From: Halorubrum sp. Atlit-26R
GTDB taxonomy: Archaea; Halobacteriota; Halobacteria; Halobacteriales; Haloferacaceae
DNA length: 64,000 nucleotides
Direction of reading: 5' to 3'
Assembly (NCBI RefSeq): GCF_003666015.1
Contig: NZ_QPLT01000007.1
Span: 62,001 to 126,000 of the forward strand
Shown here: positions 52,262 to 60,772 of the stretch, one piece after another
Layout: every line of letters starts with the position of its first letter
How positions within the stretch are numbered: position 1 is the first letter of the stretch
Translations under genes and position numbers: made by a program
Notes under the pieces: generated by a model
Database searches by the model: none
What the model was told of the DNA's origin: nothing
The model's input: the letters and a program-made list of their open reading frames with translations, nothing else

Positions 52262-52960
52262 ATGGCCATTCCCTCGTTTGTGATCGGGATCGCGGGGGGG
52301 ACGGGCGCCGGGAAGACGACCGTCTCCCGGCTCGTCACCCGCGACCTCGGCGACAGCGTCACCCGGATCCCGCTGGACAACTACTACGAGGACCTCTCGC
52401 ACCTCGAGTTCGAGGAGCGTCAGGAGGTCAACTACGACCACCCCTCGGCGTTCGAGTGGGAACTGCTCCGGGAGCACTTGGAGGCGCTCTTGGAGGGGCA
52501 GTCCGTCGAGATGCCCCAGTACGACTTCGAGGTCCACAACCGCAAGGAGGAGCGCGTCACCGTCGAGCCGACGGACGTGATCGTGTTAGAGGGCATCCTC
52601 GCGCTGTACGACGAGGAGATAAACGACATGATGGACCTCCGGCTGTTCGTCGAGACGGACGCCGACGTGCGTATTCTCCGGCGAATTCGGCGGGACGTGA
52701 TCGAGCGCGGCCGCGACCTCGAAGGCGTCATCGACCAGTACCTCTCGACCGTGAAGCCGATGCACGAGCAGTTCATCGAGCCCTCGAAGAAGCACGCCGA
52801 CGTGATCATCCCGGAGGGCGCCAACAGCGTCGCGGTGAACCTCTTAGAGGAGAAGCTTCGGGCGGAAGTCGAGGGGGACGCCGTCCGGAGCTGGGAGCGC
52901 GGCAGCCTCGAAGCGGAGCTCGGCGAGAAGCGCTCGCTCGACATGGACGGCGACGATTAA
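52262..52960 (+). CDS. udk: Uridine kinase
   Basis: A 232-residue P-loop kinase. Walker A is GGTGAGKT (12-19). The uridine-binding DNYYEDLSHLEFEERQ and DHPSAFEW, and the DVIVLEGILALYDEEI Walker B region, are all intact, as is RRIRRDVIERGRDLEGVI. It phosphorylates uridine and cytidine in salvage. The region upstream has no strong TATA box. Element E follows. Confidence 0.95.
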   Translation: MAIPSFVIGIAGGTGAGKTTVSRLVTRDLGDSVTRIPLDNYYEDLSHLEFEERQEVNYDHPSAFEWELLREHLEALLEGQSVEMPQYDFEVHNRKEERVTVEPTDVIVLEGILALYDEEINDMMDLRLFVETDADVRILRRIRRDVIERGRDLEGVIDQYLSTVKPMHEQFIEPSKKHADVIIPEGANSVAVNLLEEKLRAEVEGDAVRSWERGSLEAELGEKRSLDMDGDD

Positions 52961-53035
52961 TCGGTTGGAAACGTCGGGCCTCTGAGTGTGGACATCGGAA
53001 CGACGGCATCTGTCGCCGAATCCCCGGTCGTTTGC

Positions 53036-53069
53036 TTATAAACTGCTGCTCGCAGATCGACGGTGAACA
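53036..53069 (-). repeat. Tail of element E
   Basis: A single tail unit: the conserved CGGTGAACACC, then CAGATCGA and an outer TTATAAA at 53036. It is the shortest tail of the six. Confidence 0.6.
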
Positions 53070-53327
53070 CCGCCAAAGCCCCAGCCGCGAGGGCGACGCA
53101 CGCTCGCTGCGCTCCTCACTCAGTCGCTCCGCTCCCTCGCTGCGGTGCTTGTGTCGCCTGCGCCGCCCTCGCGGCTGCCCCTTTGAGTCCCACCCCGCAC
53201 AGCACAGCCCCGCACCTCACGCCTCCCCAGCCTCGTCAGTCGCCCTCGCTTCGCTTCGGGCGACTGACTCCCTCGCGCGTGCGACTCGCGGCCTCCGCTT
53301 CGCTCCGGCCGCTCGCAGGCACGCGCC
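53070..53327 (-). ncRNA. Candidate structured RNA, element E core
   Basis: Minus strand, in the gap between convergent udk and the XPB helicase. P2 is shorter here: AGCCGCGAGGGCG (53083-53095) with CGCCCTCGCGGCT (53164-53176). P3 is GTCAGTCGCCC (53235-53245) with GGGCGACTGAC (53258-53268), 11 pairs. P4 is CGAGCGGCCGGAG against a mate in CTCCGCTTC...GCCTCCG, less regular than in A or D. Confidence 0.7.
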
Positions 53328-53339
53328 ACCGCGTCGTCA

Positions 53340-53347
53340 TTTATAAA
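53340..53347 (-). promoter_or_regulatory. TATA box before element E
   Basis: TTTATAAA centred about 17 nt before the conserved GGCGCGTGCC on the minus strand. Confidence 0.45.
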
Positions 53348-53401
53348 TAATCGTCGCAGTCGCTCATCCCTATTTAAAAATCACATCTCGACCGTTCCGG
53401 C

Positions 53402-54784
53402 TTATCGACGCCGGCTCGCCACCCGCTCCTCGGCGGTTTCGGCGCTGACGAGTTCGTACAGCGTCGCCCGACCGCCGTCCTCCTTCGGGCGAAGCACGCG
53501 GCCGAGCCGCTGGGTGAACTCGCGCTCGCTGCCCGACCCGGAGAGGAGGACCGCGACGTTGGCGTCGGGCACGTCCACCCCTTCGTCTAAGACGTTCGCG
53601 GCGACGACCCGCCTGTAGGTGCCGTCGCGGAAACGTTCGAGGATCTCGCGGCGCTCCTTCGCGCCCGTCTCGGCGGTGATCGCGGGCAGCAGGAAGCGCT
53701 CGGAGAGCCGGTAGACGAGGTCGGTGTGGGCCGTGAACACGATCACGCGGTCGTCGCGGTGGCGGTCGAGGATCTCCGCGAGCCGCTCGACCTTGCGGTC
53801 GGCGTTCATCATGATCTCGCGGGCGTCCTGCTTGGCGAGGAGCGCCTCCCGAGCGGCCGGGTCGTTGCCGGAGCGCTTGACCAGCTCCTGATAGTCGCTC
53901 CCGCTCGTGAACGTGATCCCCGCGTCGCGGACGTACTCGACGAACGTGCCCTGTTTCTCGTCGTATCGCTCGCGCTCCTCCTCGGTCAGGTCCACCTCGA
54001 TACGCCGGATGTCGTAGGGCGCGAGGTGGTCGCCCGCCAGGTCGTCCACGTCGAGCGCGTAGACGCGGTCGCCGACCAGGTCCGCGACGACCTCGTGGGC
54101 GCCGTCGGGGCGCTCGAAGGTGGCCGTGAGCCCGAGCCGCGCGGGCGCCGCGAGCAATCGGGCGGCGTCGCGGTACCCCTCGCCGCCGAGGTGGTGGACC
54201 TCGTCGAAGACGACGAACTCGAAGGCGTCGCCGACGCCGTCGGCCTTCAGGTACGCCGAGTCGTACGTCGACACCGTGACCGCCTCTCGGCGCTGCTCGC
54301 CGCCGCCGAACCGCCCGATCGGGACGTCGAACTCGCGCTCCAGTTCGCGCTGCCACTGGTCGAGCAAGTCCACCGTGGGGACGACGACGAGCGTCGGCAC
54401 GCCCAGCTCGACCATCGCGCGGATCGCGATCACGGTCTTGCCCGCGCCGGTCGGGAGTTCGATCACGCCGCGGTCGCCCGCCTCGTGCCACGCGTCGAGC
54501 GCCTCGCGCTGGTACTCGCGGAGGTCGTAGTCGGTGGCGAGCGCGTCCGGCAGGCCGGCTTCCTCGGCGGCGCGGTCGCTCGCGTCGAGGACCCGGTCGT
54601 CGACCGAGACGCCGGCCACCCGGAGCGCCCGTCGGAGTTCGGCGTAGCGGTGCGCGGGCGCGCGGCCGGTCCCGGTCCGGGGGTCGGTCTCGACGCCCGG
54701 CAGCGGCGGCAGCGCGTCCGGGCCGAGGTCGGGGTCGGCGTCGACGCGGATCGTCCCGTCCTCGTAGGTCAGCCGGACGTCCAT
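53402..54784 (-). CDS. XPB/Rad25-family DNA repair helicase
   Basis: A 460-residue SF2 helicase. A short N-terminal damage-recognition-like domain (1-85) is followed by Walker A PTGAGKT (111-117), DEVHH (194-198), TATFERPDG, and the second RecA fold with VFTAHTD and QRLGRVLRP. This is the archaeal XPB type, used in excision repair or transcription-linked opening of DNA. The nuclease partner Bax1 is not next to it; an esterase gene is divergently upstream. Confidence 0.9.
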   Translation of the reverse strand: MDVRLTYEDGTIRVDADPDLGPDALPPLPGVETDPRTGTGRAPAHRYAELRRALRVAGVSVDDRVLDASDRAAEEAGLPDALATDYDLREYQREALDAWHEAGDRGVIELPTGAGKTVIAIRAMVELGVPTLVVVPTVDLLDQWQRELEREFDVPIGRFGGGEQRREAVTVSTYDSAYLKADGVGDAFEFVVFDEVHHLGGEGYRDAARLLAAPARLGLTATFERPDGAHEVVADLVGDRVYALDVDDLAGDHLAPYDIRRIEVDLTEEERERYDEKQGTFVEYVRDAGITFTSGSDYQELVKRSGNDPAAREALLAKQDAREIMMNADRKVERLAEILDRHRDDRVIVFTAHTDLVYRLSERFLLPAITAETGAKERREILERFRDGTYRRVVAANVLDEGVDVPDANVAVLLSGSGSEREFTQRLGRVLRPKEDGGRATLYELVSAETAEERVASRRR

Positions 54785-54833
54785 CGCCCGGAGTTGCCGA
54801 CCGACTTACAAAGGCCCACCGCCTCGCCACGGT

Positions 54834-55781
54834 ATGCGCGCGGACGAACTCGACCCCGACCTCGCGGCGGCGATCGACGAGATCGAGTCGCTGGGGCTCC
54901 CCGCGTGGAGCGACCTCTCCGTCGCGGCCGCCCGCGACCTCGAAGACGACCTGTTCTCCGGGCCGCCCGAGCCGCCCGTGGCCGACGTGCGCGACCTCGC
55001 CTTCGACGGCCCGCACGGCGAGGTGCCCGTCCGGGTGTATCGGCCCGAGAGCGCCGTCGATGACTCGGCAGCATCTCGCGCCCTCGTCCACTTCCACGGC
55101 GGCGGGTGGACGCTCGGCACGCTCGACTCCGTCGACGGGATCTGCCGCGAGCTCGCGGTCCGCGCCGACGCGGTCGTCGTCTCCGTCGACTACCGGCTCG
55201 CGCCGGAACACCCGTTCCCGGTCGCGGTCGACGAGGCCGCCGCGGCGGTGTCGTGGGTCGCGGAGACGGCGGGCGCGCTCGGCGTCGATCCCGACCGAAT
55301 CGGCGTCTCGGGTACCAGCGCGGGCGGCGCGCTCGCGGTCGCGGCGTCGCTCCGCGCCCGCGATGTCGGCGACCTCCCGGAGCCGGCCGGTCAGTTCCTC
55401 CTCTATCCGATCGCCGGCTACGACTTCGAGACGGACTCCTACCGCGAGAACGCCGACGGCCCGCTCCTGACGCGCGACGACATGCGATGGTTCTACGAGC
55501 GGTACCTCCGGAGCCCGGTGGACGCCGCGAACCCCTACGCGGTGCCGCTCCGGGCGGACCACCTCGGTGACCTGCCGCCCGCGACGGTCGTCACCGCCGG
55601 GTTCGACCCCCTGCGGGACGACGGCGTCGCGCTCGCGGAGCGCTTCGAGCGCGAGGGAACCCCGGTCGAACACCGCCACTACCCGGCGATGGCGCACGGG
55701 TTCTGTAGCCTCGCGGATCGCGTCGACGCCGCGGAGGCGGCGCTGTCGGCGGTCGGGGCGGACGTGCGAGACCGTTTATAA
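54834..55781 (+). CDS. Alpha/beta-hydrolase esterase (HSL family)
   Basis: A 315-residue esterase. The oxyanion motif HGGGWTLG and nucleophile elbow GTSAGGALA are intact, with catalytic Asp near FDPLRDD and His in MAHGF. This is the hormone-sensitive-lipase group that cuts short-chain carboxyl esters. The N-terminal cap (1-60) is acidic. Confidence 0.9.
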   Translation: MRADELDPDLAAAIDEIESLGLPAWSDLSVAAARDLEDDLFSGPPEPPVADVRDLAFDGPHGEVPVRVYRPESAVDDSAASRALVHFHGGGWTLGTLDSVDGICRELAVRADAVVVSVDYRLAPEHPFPVAVDEAAAAVSWVAETAGALGVDPDRIGVSGTSAGGALAVAASLRARDVGDLPEPAGQFLLYPIAGYDFETDSYRENADGPLLTRDDMRWFYERYLRSPVDAANPYAVPLRADHLGDLPPATVVTAGFDPLRDDGVALAERFEREGTPVEHRHYPAMAHGFCSLADRVDAAEAALSAVGADVRDRL

Positions 55782-55843
55782 ACGCCCGCGAGGCGCCGGC
55801 ATCGGCATCGGCGTCGGCCGCGCGCCTCGGGCGTCGACTCCGG

Positions 55844-56293
55844 TCAGGCCTCGACGGTCGTCTTCACGATGCTCACCGGCGCGGGCGACTGCCGGGAGAC
55901 GCGCTCGGTGACGGAGCCGAGCATGCGGCGGTAGTCGCCCGAGCGCGTCTTCGAGCCCATCACCGTGAGGTCGACGTCCTCCTCGTCGGCGTAGCGGAGG
56001 ATCTCCTCGTGGGGGACGCCGTACCGCAGCGCGGTGACCGCCTCCACGCCGGCGTCACGGGCGTGCTCGGCGACGGCGTCGAGCGCCTCGCGGCCGGTCT
56101 CTTCGAGCGTCTCCTCGGCCCCCTCGGCGCCGTCGACGAACTCGTCGCCGGAGTAGGCGTTCACCACGTCGCTGTCGACGACGTAGAGGACGTGGAGCGT
56201 CGCGTCGTAGCGGTCGGCGGCGTCGATCGCGTGGTCGATCGCGCGGTCGACGCCGACGCTTCCGTCGGTGGGCAGGAGGACGTTGTCGTACAT
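55844..56293 (-). CDS. UspA-domain stress protein
   Basis: A 149-residue UspA starting MYDNVLLPTDGSVGVDRAI. The C-terminal ATP region VMGSKTRSGDYRRMLGSVTERVSRQSPAPV has the G-x(2)...G-S form. The fourth single-domain UspA in the window. Confidence 0.9.
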   Translation of the reverse strand: MYDNVLLPTDGSVGVDRAIDHAIDAADRYDATLHVLYVVDSDVVNAYSGDEFVDGAEGAEETLEETGREALDAVAEHARDAGVEAVTALRYGVPHEEILRYADEEDVDLTVMGSKTRSGDYRRMLGSVTERVSRQSPAPVSIVKTTVEA

Positions 56294-56374
56294 ACGCGGC
56301 GATTCGTCGGGCGCCCGAATAAATCGGTCGCCGTTTCCCGAACGGTTAACACGCTGTGTGCCCCCCGAATTTCC

Positions 56375-58003
56375 ATGACCGAGGCCGCGGACCGGATCTT
56401 CGTGAACGGAGAGGTACACACGCTCGCGGACCCGGGTTCGGGCGGCGACGCAGACGACGGCGGCGACGCGGTTCACGAGGCCGTAGCCGTGCGCGACGGC
56501 GAAATCGTCCGAACCGGCCGGACCCACGACGTGGAACTGCTCGCCGGCGTCGACACCGACGTGGTCGACCTCGACGGTCGCGTCCTCCTCCCCGGATTCG
56601 TCGACGCGCACACCCACCTCACCACCGTCGGCCGCTACCTCGTCCACGCGGACCTCTCCGCGGCCGACTCCCCGGACGCGGCCGTCGACCTGCTCGCCGA
56701 GCGCGCGGCGGAAGTGGAATCCGAGTCGAGCGGCGGCGAGGCACCGGACAGCGACGGGGAGGCGGAGGACTGGGTGCTGGGCTACGGCTACGACGAGTCG
56801 GCGTGGGACGAGTCGCGCTACCTGACCCGCGCGGACCTCGACCGCGTCTCGACCGAGCGCCCGGTGGCGGCGTTCCGCGAGGACATGCACGTCGCGGCCG
56901 TCAACGGCGTCGCGCTCGACCGGTTCGCGGACGCGCTCGCCGACGCCCCCGACGAGACGGTGCCGACCGACGGCGACGGCGAGCCGACCGGCGTCCTCCT
57001 CGAAGCCGCCATCGACCCGATCTACCGGGCGGTCGAGCCCGACCGCGAGGAGACGCGCGCTGTCGTCGAGGCCGCGCTGGAGCACTGCGCCGCCCGCGGG
57101 ATCACCGGGTTCCACGACATGGTCCGCGACTCGCACGCGCCGCGGGTCTACCGCGACCTCGACGCGGCCGGCGAACTCACCGCCCGCGTCCGGATCAACT
57201 ACTGGAGCGACCACCTCGACGCGGCCCGCGAGGTCGGCCTCGCCACGAACGCCGGGAGCGAGATGGTCGAAACCGGTGCGATCAAGTCGTACACCGACGG
57301 GAGCTTCGGCGGCCGGACGGCCCGGCTCTCCGAGCCGTACGCGGACGCCCCGGACGAGACCGGCCAGTGGGTCGTCGACCCCGACGAGCTGAACGAGACG
57401 GTTGCGGAAGCGACCGACGCGGGCTTCCAGTTCACCGCCCACGCCATCGGCGACGAGGCGGTCGACGCCGTACTGGACGCCTACGAGGACGCCTCGGCGA
57501 CGGACCCGGGCGAGGCGCGCCACCGGATCGAACACGTCGAACTGGCCGACGACGAGGCGATCGAGCGGCTCGCCGACAGCGGCGTCGTCGCGAGCGTCCA
57601 GCCGAACTTCCTGAAGTGGGCGCGGGAGGGCGGGCTCTACGAGGAGCGGCTGGGCGAGGAGCGCACCGCCGCGACGAACCGCTACCGCGACATGCTCGAC
57701 GCGGGCGTCGAACTCGCGTTCGGCTCCGACGGGATGCCGATGGACCCGCTGTTCGGCGTCCACCACGCCGTCAACGCCCCCGCGGAGGCGCAGCGGCTCA
57801 CCGTCACCGAGGCGCTGCGGGCGTACGCGAGCGGCGCCGCCTACGCCGGCTTCGACGAGGACCGGCTCGGCACGATCGAGGCGGGGAAGCGGGCCGACCT
57901 CGTCGCGCTCGACGCCTCGCCGTGGGAGCGCGACGACGCGATCGACGAGATCGGCGTCGCGCTGACGGTCGTCGACGGCGAGGTCGTGTTTGACGGCCGA
58001 TAG
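56375..58003 (+). CDS. YtcJ-like amidohydrolase (amidohydrolase 3)
   Basis: A 542-residue metal hydrolase. VDAHTHLTTVGRYL is the first metal motif; later ones are the Lys in AIKSYTDGSFGGRTA, HAIGDEAVD and RIEHVEL, then FGSDGMPMDPL. The C-terminus ends GKRADLVALDASPWERDD. These proteins cut amide or imide bonds of poorly known substrates. Cytoplasmic, no signal peptide. Confidence 0.85.
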   Translation: MTEAADRIFVNGEVHTLADPGSGGDADDGGDAVHEAVAVRDGEIVRTGRTHDVELLAGVDTDVVDLDGRVLLPGFVDAHTHLTTVGRYLVHADLSAADSPDAAVDLLAERAAEVESESSGGEAPDSDGEAEDWVLGYGYDESAWDESRYLTRADLDRVSTERPVAAFREDMHVAAVNGVALDRFADALADAPDETVPTDGDGEPTGVLLEAAIDPIYRAVEPDREETRAVVEAALEHCAARGITGFHDMVRDSHAPRVYRDLDAAGELTARVRINYWSDHLDAAREVGLATNAGSEMVETGAIKSYTDGSFGGRTARLSEPYADAPDETGQWVVDPDELNETVAEATDAGFQFTAHAIGDEAVDAVLDAYEDASATDPGEARHRIEHVELADDEAIERLADSGVVASVQPNFLKWAREGGLYEERLGEERTAATNRYRDMLDAGVELAFGSDGMPMDPLFGVHHAVNAPAEAQRLTVTEALRAYASGAAYAGFDEDRLGTIEAGKRADLVALDASPWERDDAIDEIGVALTVVDGEVVFDGR

Positions 58004-58079
58004 GAGACAGAGCGACCGGGAACCCGCAATCGCTGCCAGAAAACAGCAGTTATTAATCGTGTAAGTCTAACCCGACGGC

Positions 58080-58331
58080 ATGGCAGAGATAGCTATCGAG
58101 TACGCCGCGGGGGACCGCCTCCGGTCGGAGGCGGAGACCGCCCGACGGCTCATCGACGCGTACCTCGGCGACCGCCCCGATGTCGACCGCGTCACGCTCT
58201 CTCCCTCCGGCGAGTCGGTCTTCTGCGTCAGCGTCGAGGGCGACCGCATCTGGTGTACCGACCCTCGCGAGTGGATCGACGCCATGAAGGCGGTGACCGC
58301 CGCGCGCCGCCGGCTCTCCGAGGTCTCGTAA
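58080..58331 (+). CDS. Small protein with possible Rdx/SelW-like fold
   Basis: An 83-residue acidic protein. The pattern IEYAAGDRLRSEAETARRLIDAY followed by VTLSPSGESVFCVSVEGDRIW resembles the Rdx (selenoprotein W-related) thioredoxin-like family, in which a CxxC follows the first strand (VEYC-x-x-C). Here that spot reads AAGD, so the redox pair is missing. The match is by eye and modest. It stands alone before speB. Confidence 0.6.
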   Translation: MAEIAIEYAAGDRLRSEAETARRLIDAYLGDRPDVDRVTLSPSGESVFCVSVEGDRIWCTDPREWIDAMKAVTAARRRLSEVS

Positions 58332-58343
58332 CGCTCTCGTCCG

Positions 58344-59210
58344 TCACTCGCCCGACCAGTCCTCGCCGGCCGCGTGCGCGTAGACGAACTCCCGCAGCAG
58401 TTTGCCCGCGAGCGCCGCCGCCTGCCCGTCGTCGCGGTCGTTCACCTCGACGACGTCGAAGCCGTCGGCGCGCGGCGCGACCGCGCGGACGAGATCGCGG
58501 ACCTCCCGCGGTTCGAGCCCGAACGGCTCCATCGTCCCGGTTCCGGGCGCGTAGGCGGGGTCGAGGGCGTCGACGTCGATCGAACAGTAGACCGTGTCGT
58601 CGCCGTCGAACGGTCGGTCGTTGGCCTCGCCCGCCGAGCCGTCGCCGAGCGCGTCGATCCACTCGCGGGCGTCCTCGGGCGCGACGACCTCGACGTCGGC
58701 GTCGGCCGCGCGGTCCCACTCCGCCTCGGAGCCGGTCCGGGCGCCGACGATCACGGCGCGGTCGACGCCGAGGTCGTCGAGGCAGCGGCGCGTGACGCAC
58801 GCGTGGTTCCACGGGTTCCCGTCGTACGCCTCGCGGAGGTCGAGGTGCGCGTCGGCGACGACGAGTACGTCGGGGTCGACCGCGTCGACGCCCGCGTACG
58901 TGACGGTGTGTTCGCCGCCGAGGAGAAGGGGGGTCGCGTCGTCGTAGACGGCGCTCCGCAGCTCGGCGGCGAGGTGGTCGAGGTACGCCGGCACGTCGTC
59001 CCAGGGACGCACGTCGCCGGCGTCGTGGACGCCCAGCGCGGAGAAGCGGCTGTCGGTGCGGCGGTCGTAGTCGTCGTACGTCTCGGCGAATCGCCGGACC
59101 CGGTCCGGTCCGAACCGGGCGCCCGGCTGAAAAGTGGTCGTGGCGTCGAGCGGAGCGCCGACGACCACGTGGGAAGCAGCTTCGCGGTCGGTCGTCGCCC
59201 CGGGGAACAT
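58344..59210 (-). CDS. speB: Agmatinase/arginase-family ureohydrolase
   Basis: A 288-residue ureohydrolase. Mn-binding motifs are GGEHTVT, DAHLDLR and SIDVDALDPAYAPGTGT, all complete. It starts five bases after the aIF5A stop, so the two form an operon. In Haloferax, hypusine on aIF5A is made via agmatine followed by removal of urea by an agmatinase-like enzyme (known biology); this linkage suggests the same job here. Free agmatine hydrolysis is the alternative. Confidence 0.9.
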   Translation of the reverse strand: MFPGATTDREAASHVVVGAPLDATTTFQPGARFGPDRVRRFAETYDDYDRRTDSRFSALGVHDAGDVRPWDDVPAYLDHLAAELRSAVYDDATPLLLGGEHTVTYAGVDAVDPDVLVVADAHLDLREAYDGNPWNHACVTRRCLDDLGVDRAVIVGARTGSEAEWDRAADADVEVVAPEDAREWIDALGDGSAGEANDRPFDGDDTVYCSIDVDALDPAYAPGTGTMEPFGLEPREVRDLVRAVAPRADGFDVVEVNDRDDGQAAALAGKLLREFVYAHAAGEDWSGE

Positions 59211-59215
59211 GCCGA

Positions 59216-59593
59216 TTACCCGATGATCTTCCGTTGGCCCTCGTAGTCGAGGTACTCGATGTTGTCGTCCGAGGTGAAGTCCTCGCCCTCGGGGATGCGC
59301 ATCGTGAACGTGTCGTAGGTGTCGAGGTCCATCACCTGGACCTCGTCGCCGCTGACGTTGACGACCTGGCCCTGCTTGCGTTCGATGATCGGGACCCACA
59401 CCTTCGCGTCGACCGGCTGCGAGAGCGAGCGCTTCTTGTCGTCGAAGACGCCCTTGCCCTCGACGCGTGCCTTCGCGCTGCCGTGTTTTCCGGGTTTGGC
59501 GGTGCTGTAATGGTTGATCTTACAGGGCGCGTCGTCCATCATCACGTAGCTGCCCTCCTGGAGTTCGCGAACCTGCTTCTGCTCTCGCGGCAT
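59216..59593 (-). CDS. eif5A: Translation factor aIF5A
   Basis: A 125-residue aIF5A. The modification lysine is Lys36 in [10 protein letters not shown], in the N-terminal KOW-like domain; the C-terminal OB domain follows. It helps ribosomes with difficult peptide bonds after being hypusinated or deoxyhypusinated. TTTATACC lies about 29 nt before the ATG, so the mRNA is leaderless. Co-transcribed with the agmatinase gene. Confidence 0.95.
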   Translation of the reverse strand: MPREQKQVRELQEGSYVMMDDAPCKINHYSTAKPGKHGSAKARVEGKGVFDDKKRSLSQPVDAKVWVPIIERKQGQVVNVSGDEVQVMDLDTYDTFTMRIPEGEDFTSDDNIEYLDYEGQRKIIG

Positions 59594-59616
59594 AATCGCC
59601 AATTCCCGCGGGGCGG

Positions 59617-59627
59617 GTATAAACGGT
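59617..59627 (-). promoter_or_regulatory. TATA box of the eif5A-speB operon
   Basis: GTTTATACC on the minus strand, about 29 nt before the eif5A ATG. Confidence 0.55.
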
Positions 59628-59748
59628 TTGGAACCGCGGCGCTCCCGAAACCGGCGTGGCGGCCGAGGGCGTCCGCAACGCGCGGATCGGGCCGTCGGAC
59701 CCCCGCGGAGGGAAAACACTCAACAGGAACCGAGTTGGATCGCCGGTC

Positions 59749-60471
59749 GTGTCCCCGATCGATTCCCTCTCCTCGGACGCATCGATCTCGACCGCCGCGA
59801 TCGCCGACGCCGTAGCCGGCGCCGTCGCCCCCGCCGACCCGGGCGCGGTCCCCCTGAGCGGCGGCAGGCTCGTGGTCGCCGGCGCGGTGATGTCGGCCGG
59901 GCTCGCGCTCCTCGGCGGCATCGTCGCGTACGTCCTCCACTCGTCCGACGACCGGGTCGACCGCGTCGCCGACGCGCTCGGCGACGACCTCCCGGCGCCC
60001 ACCGACGCGCCGGTCCGCGAGGGCACCGACGTGCCCTCGGCCGCGAACCTCCACGAGGTCGCCGAACACGACGACGGCGACCCGGTGTACGTCCCGGTGA
60101 TCCGGATTCCGCTGGCGACCGCCGACCCCGGAAGAGACGGCGTCTACCGTCACGTCGCCCGCGCCGCCGCGGCGCTCCACGACGAGTTCGACGACGCCCA
60201 CGTCCGCGGGTACGACGTGGAGTTCGGCCTCGACGACGGGTCACTGGGCGACGTCGGGCGAACCGTGAAACGCGTCGCCGTCACGCCGGAGCTCGCCGAA
60301 CGCCTCCGCGACCCGGACTACGATCACCGCGACCTCCGGAGCGACGTGGCCGACGGCGACGACGGCGACCCCGGCGTCCCGCCCGTCGACTGGGGCGACG
60401 CGGTGAACTACGCGAGCGGGAGCGGGTCGGCCGCGGCAAGCGGCGCGGCGGCCGCGACCGCGGCGACGTAG
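59749..60471 (+). CDS. Hypothetical membrane-anchored protein, about 240 aa
   Basis: GTG start (VSPIDSL). An N-terminal alanine-rich helix (about 17-30) and a membrane helix at about 40-62 precede a soluble acidic domain (65-240), which includes VPVIRIPLATAD and a low-complexity end (SGSGSAAASGAAAATAAT). No known family. It is convergent with the small membrane gene that follows. Confidence 0.6.
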   Translation: MSPIDSLSSDASISTAAIADAVAGAVAPADPGAVPLSGGRLVVAGAVMSAGLALLGGIVAYVLHSSDDRVDRVADALGDDLPAPTDAPVREGTDVPSAANLHEVAEHDDGDPVYVPVIRIPLATADPGRDGVYRHVARAAAALHDEFDDAHVRGYDVEFGLDDGSLGDVGRTVKRVAVTPELAERLRDPDYDHRDLRSDVADGDDGDPGVPPVDWGDAVNYASGSGSAAASGAAAATAAT

Positions 60472-60487
60472 CGGTCGAAAAAAGCGT

Positions 60488-60772
60488 CTACGGGTCGAGC
60501 TCGTCGACGTACTCTTCGGGCTCCTCGTCGTCGTCGACGTTTCCGTCCGGCGGGACCAGCTGGCCGGTGTACAGGTAGCTGACGAGGAACATGACGATGA
60601 AGCCGACGCCGACCGCGGCGGTCGTCCGGACGACGAACGGGAAGTCGATGGCGTAGAAGAAGCGGTCCGCGACCGCGATGGACAGCGCCGCGGTCACCAG
60701 GATCTTCTGCTCGTCGGTCGGGTCGCGGACGAACTCGACCACGTCGTCTTTGAGGTCGCCGAACAGCCCCAT
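60488..60772 (-). CDS. Small membrane protein, 94 aa
   Basis: A 94-residue protein with a polar N-terminus (MGLFGDLKDDVVEF), two helices (about 22-42 and 48-70) and an acidic tail. Its ATG shares one base with the stop of the aminotransferase gene (ATGA), so they are translated from one message. Role unknown. Confidence 0.7.
   Translation of the reverse strand: MGLFGDLKDDVVEFVRDPTDEQKILVTAALSIAVADRFFYAIDFPFVVRTTAAVGVGFIVMFLVSYLYTGQLVPPDGNVDDDEEPEEYVDELDP

Noticed and set aside
53063-53350. Frames through elements A, D, E and F giving similar Ala/Arg/Pro-rich peptides.
   Set aside because: Similarity follows from shared DNA blocks; substitutions keep base pairing, not codons, and frames differ between copies.
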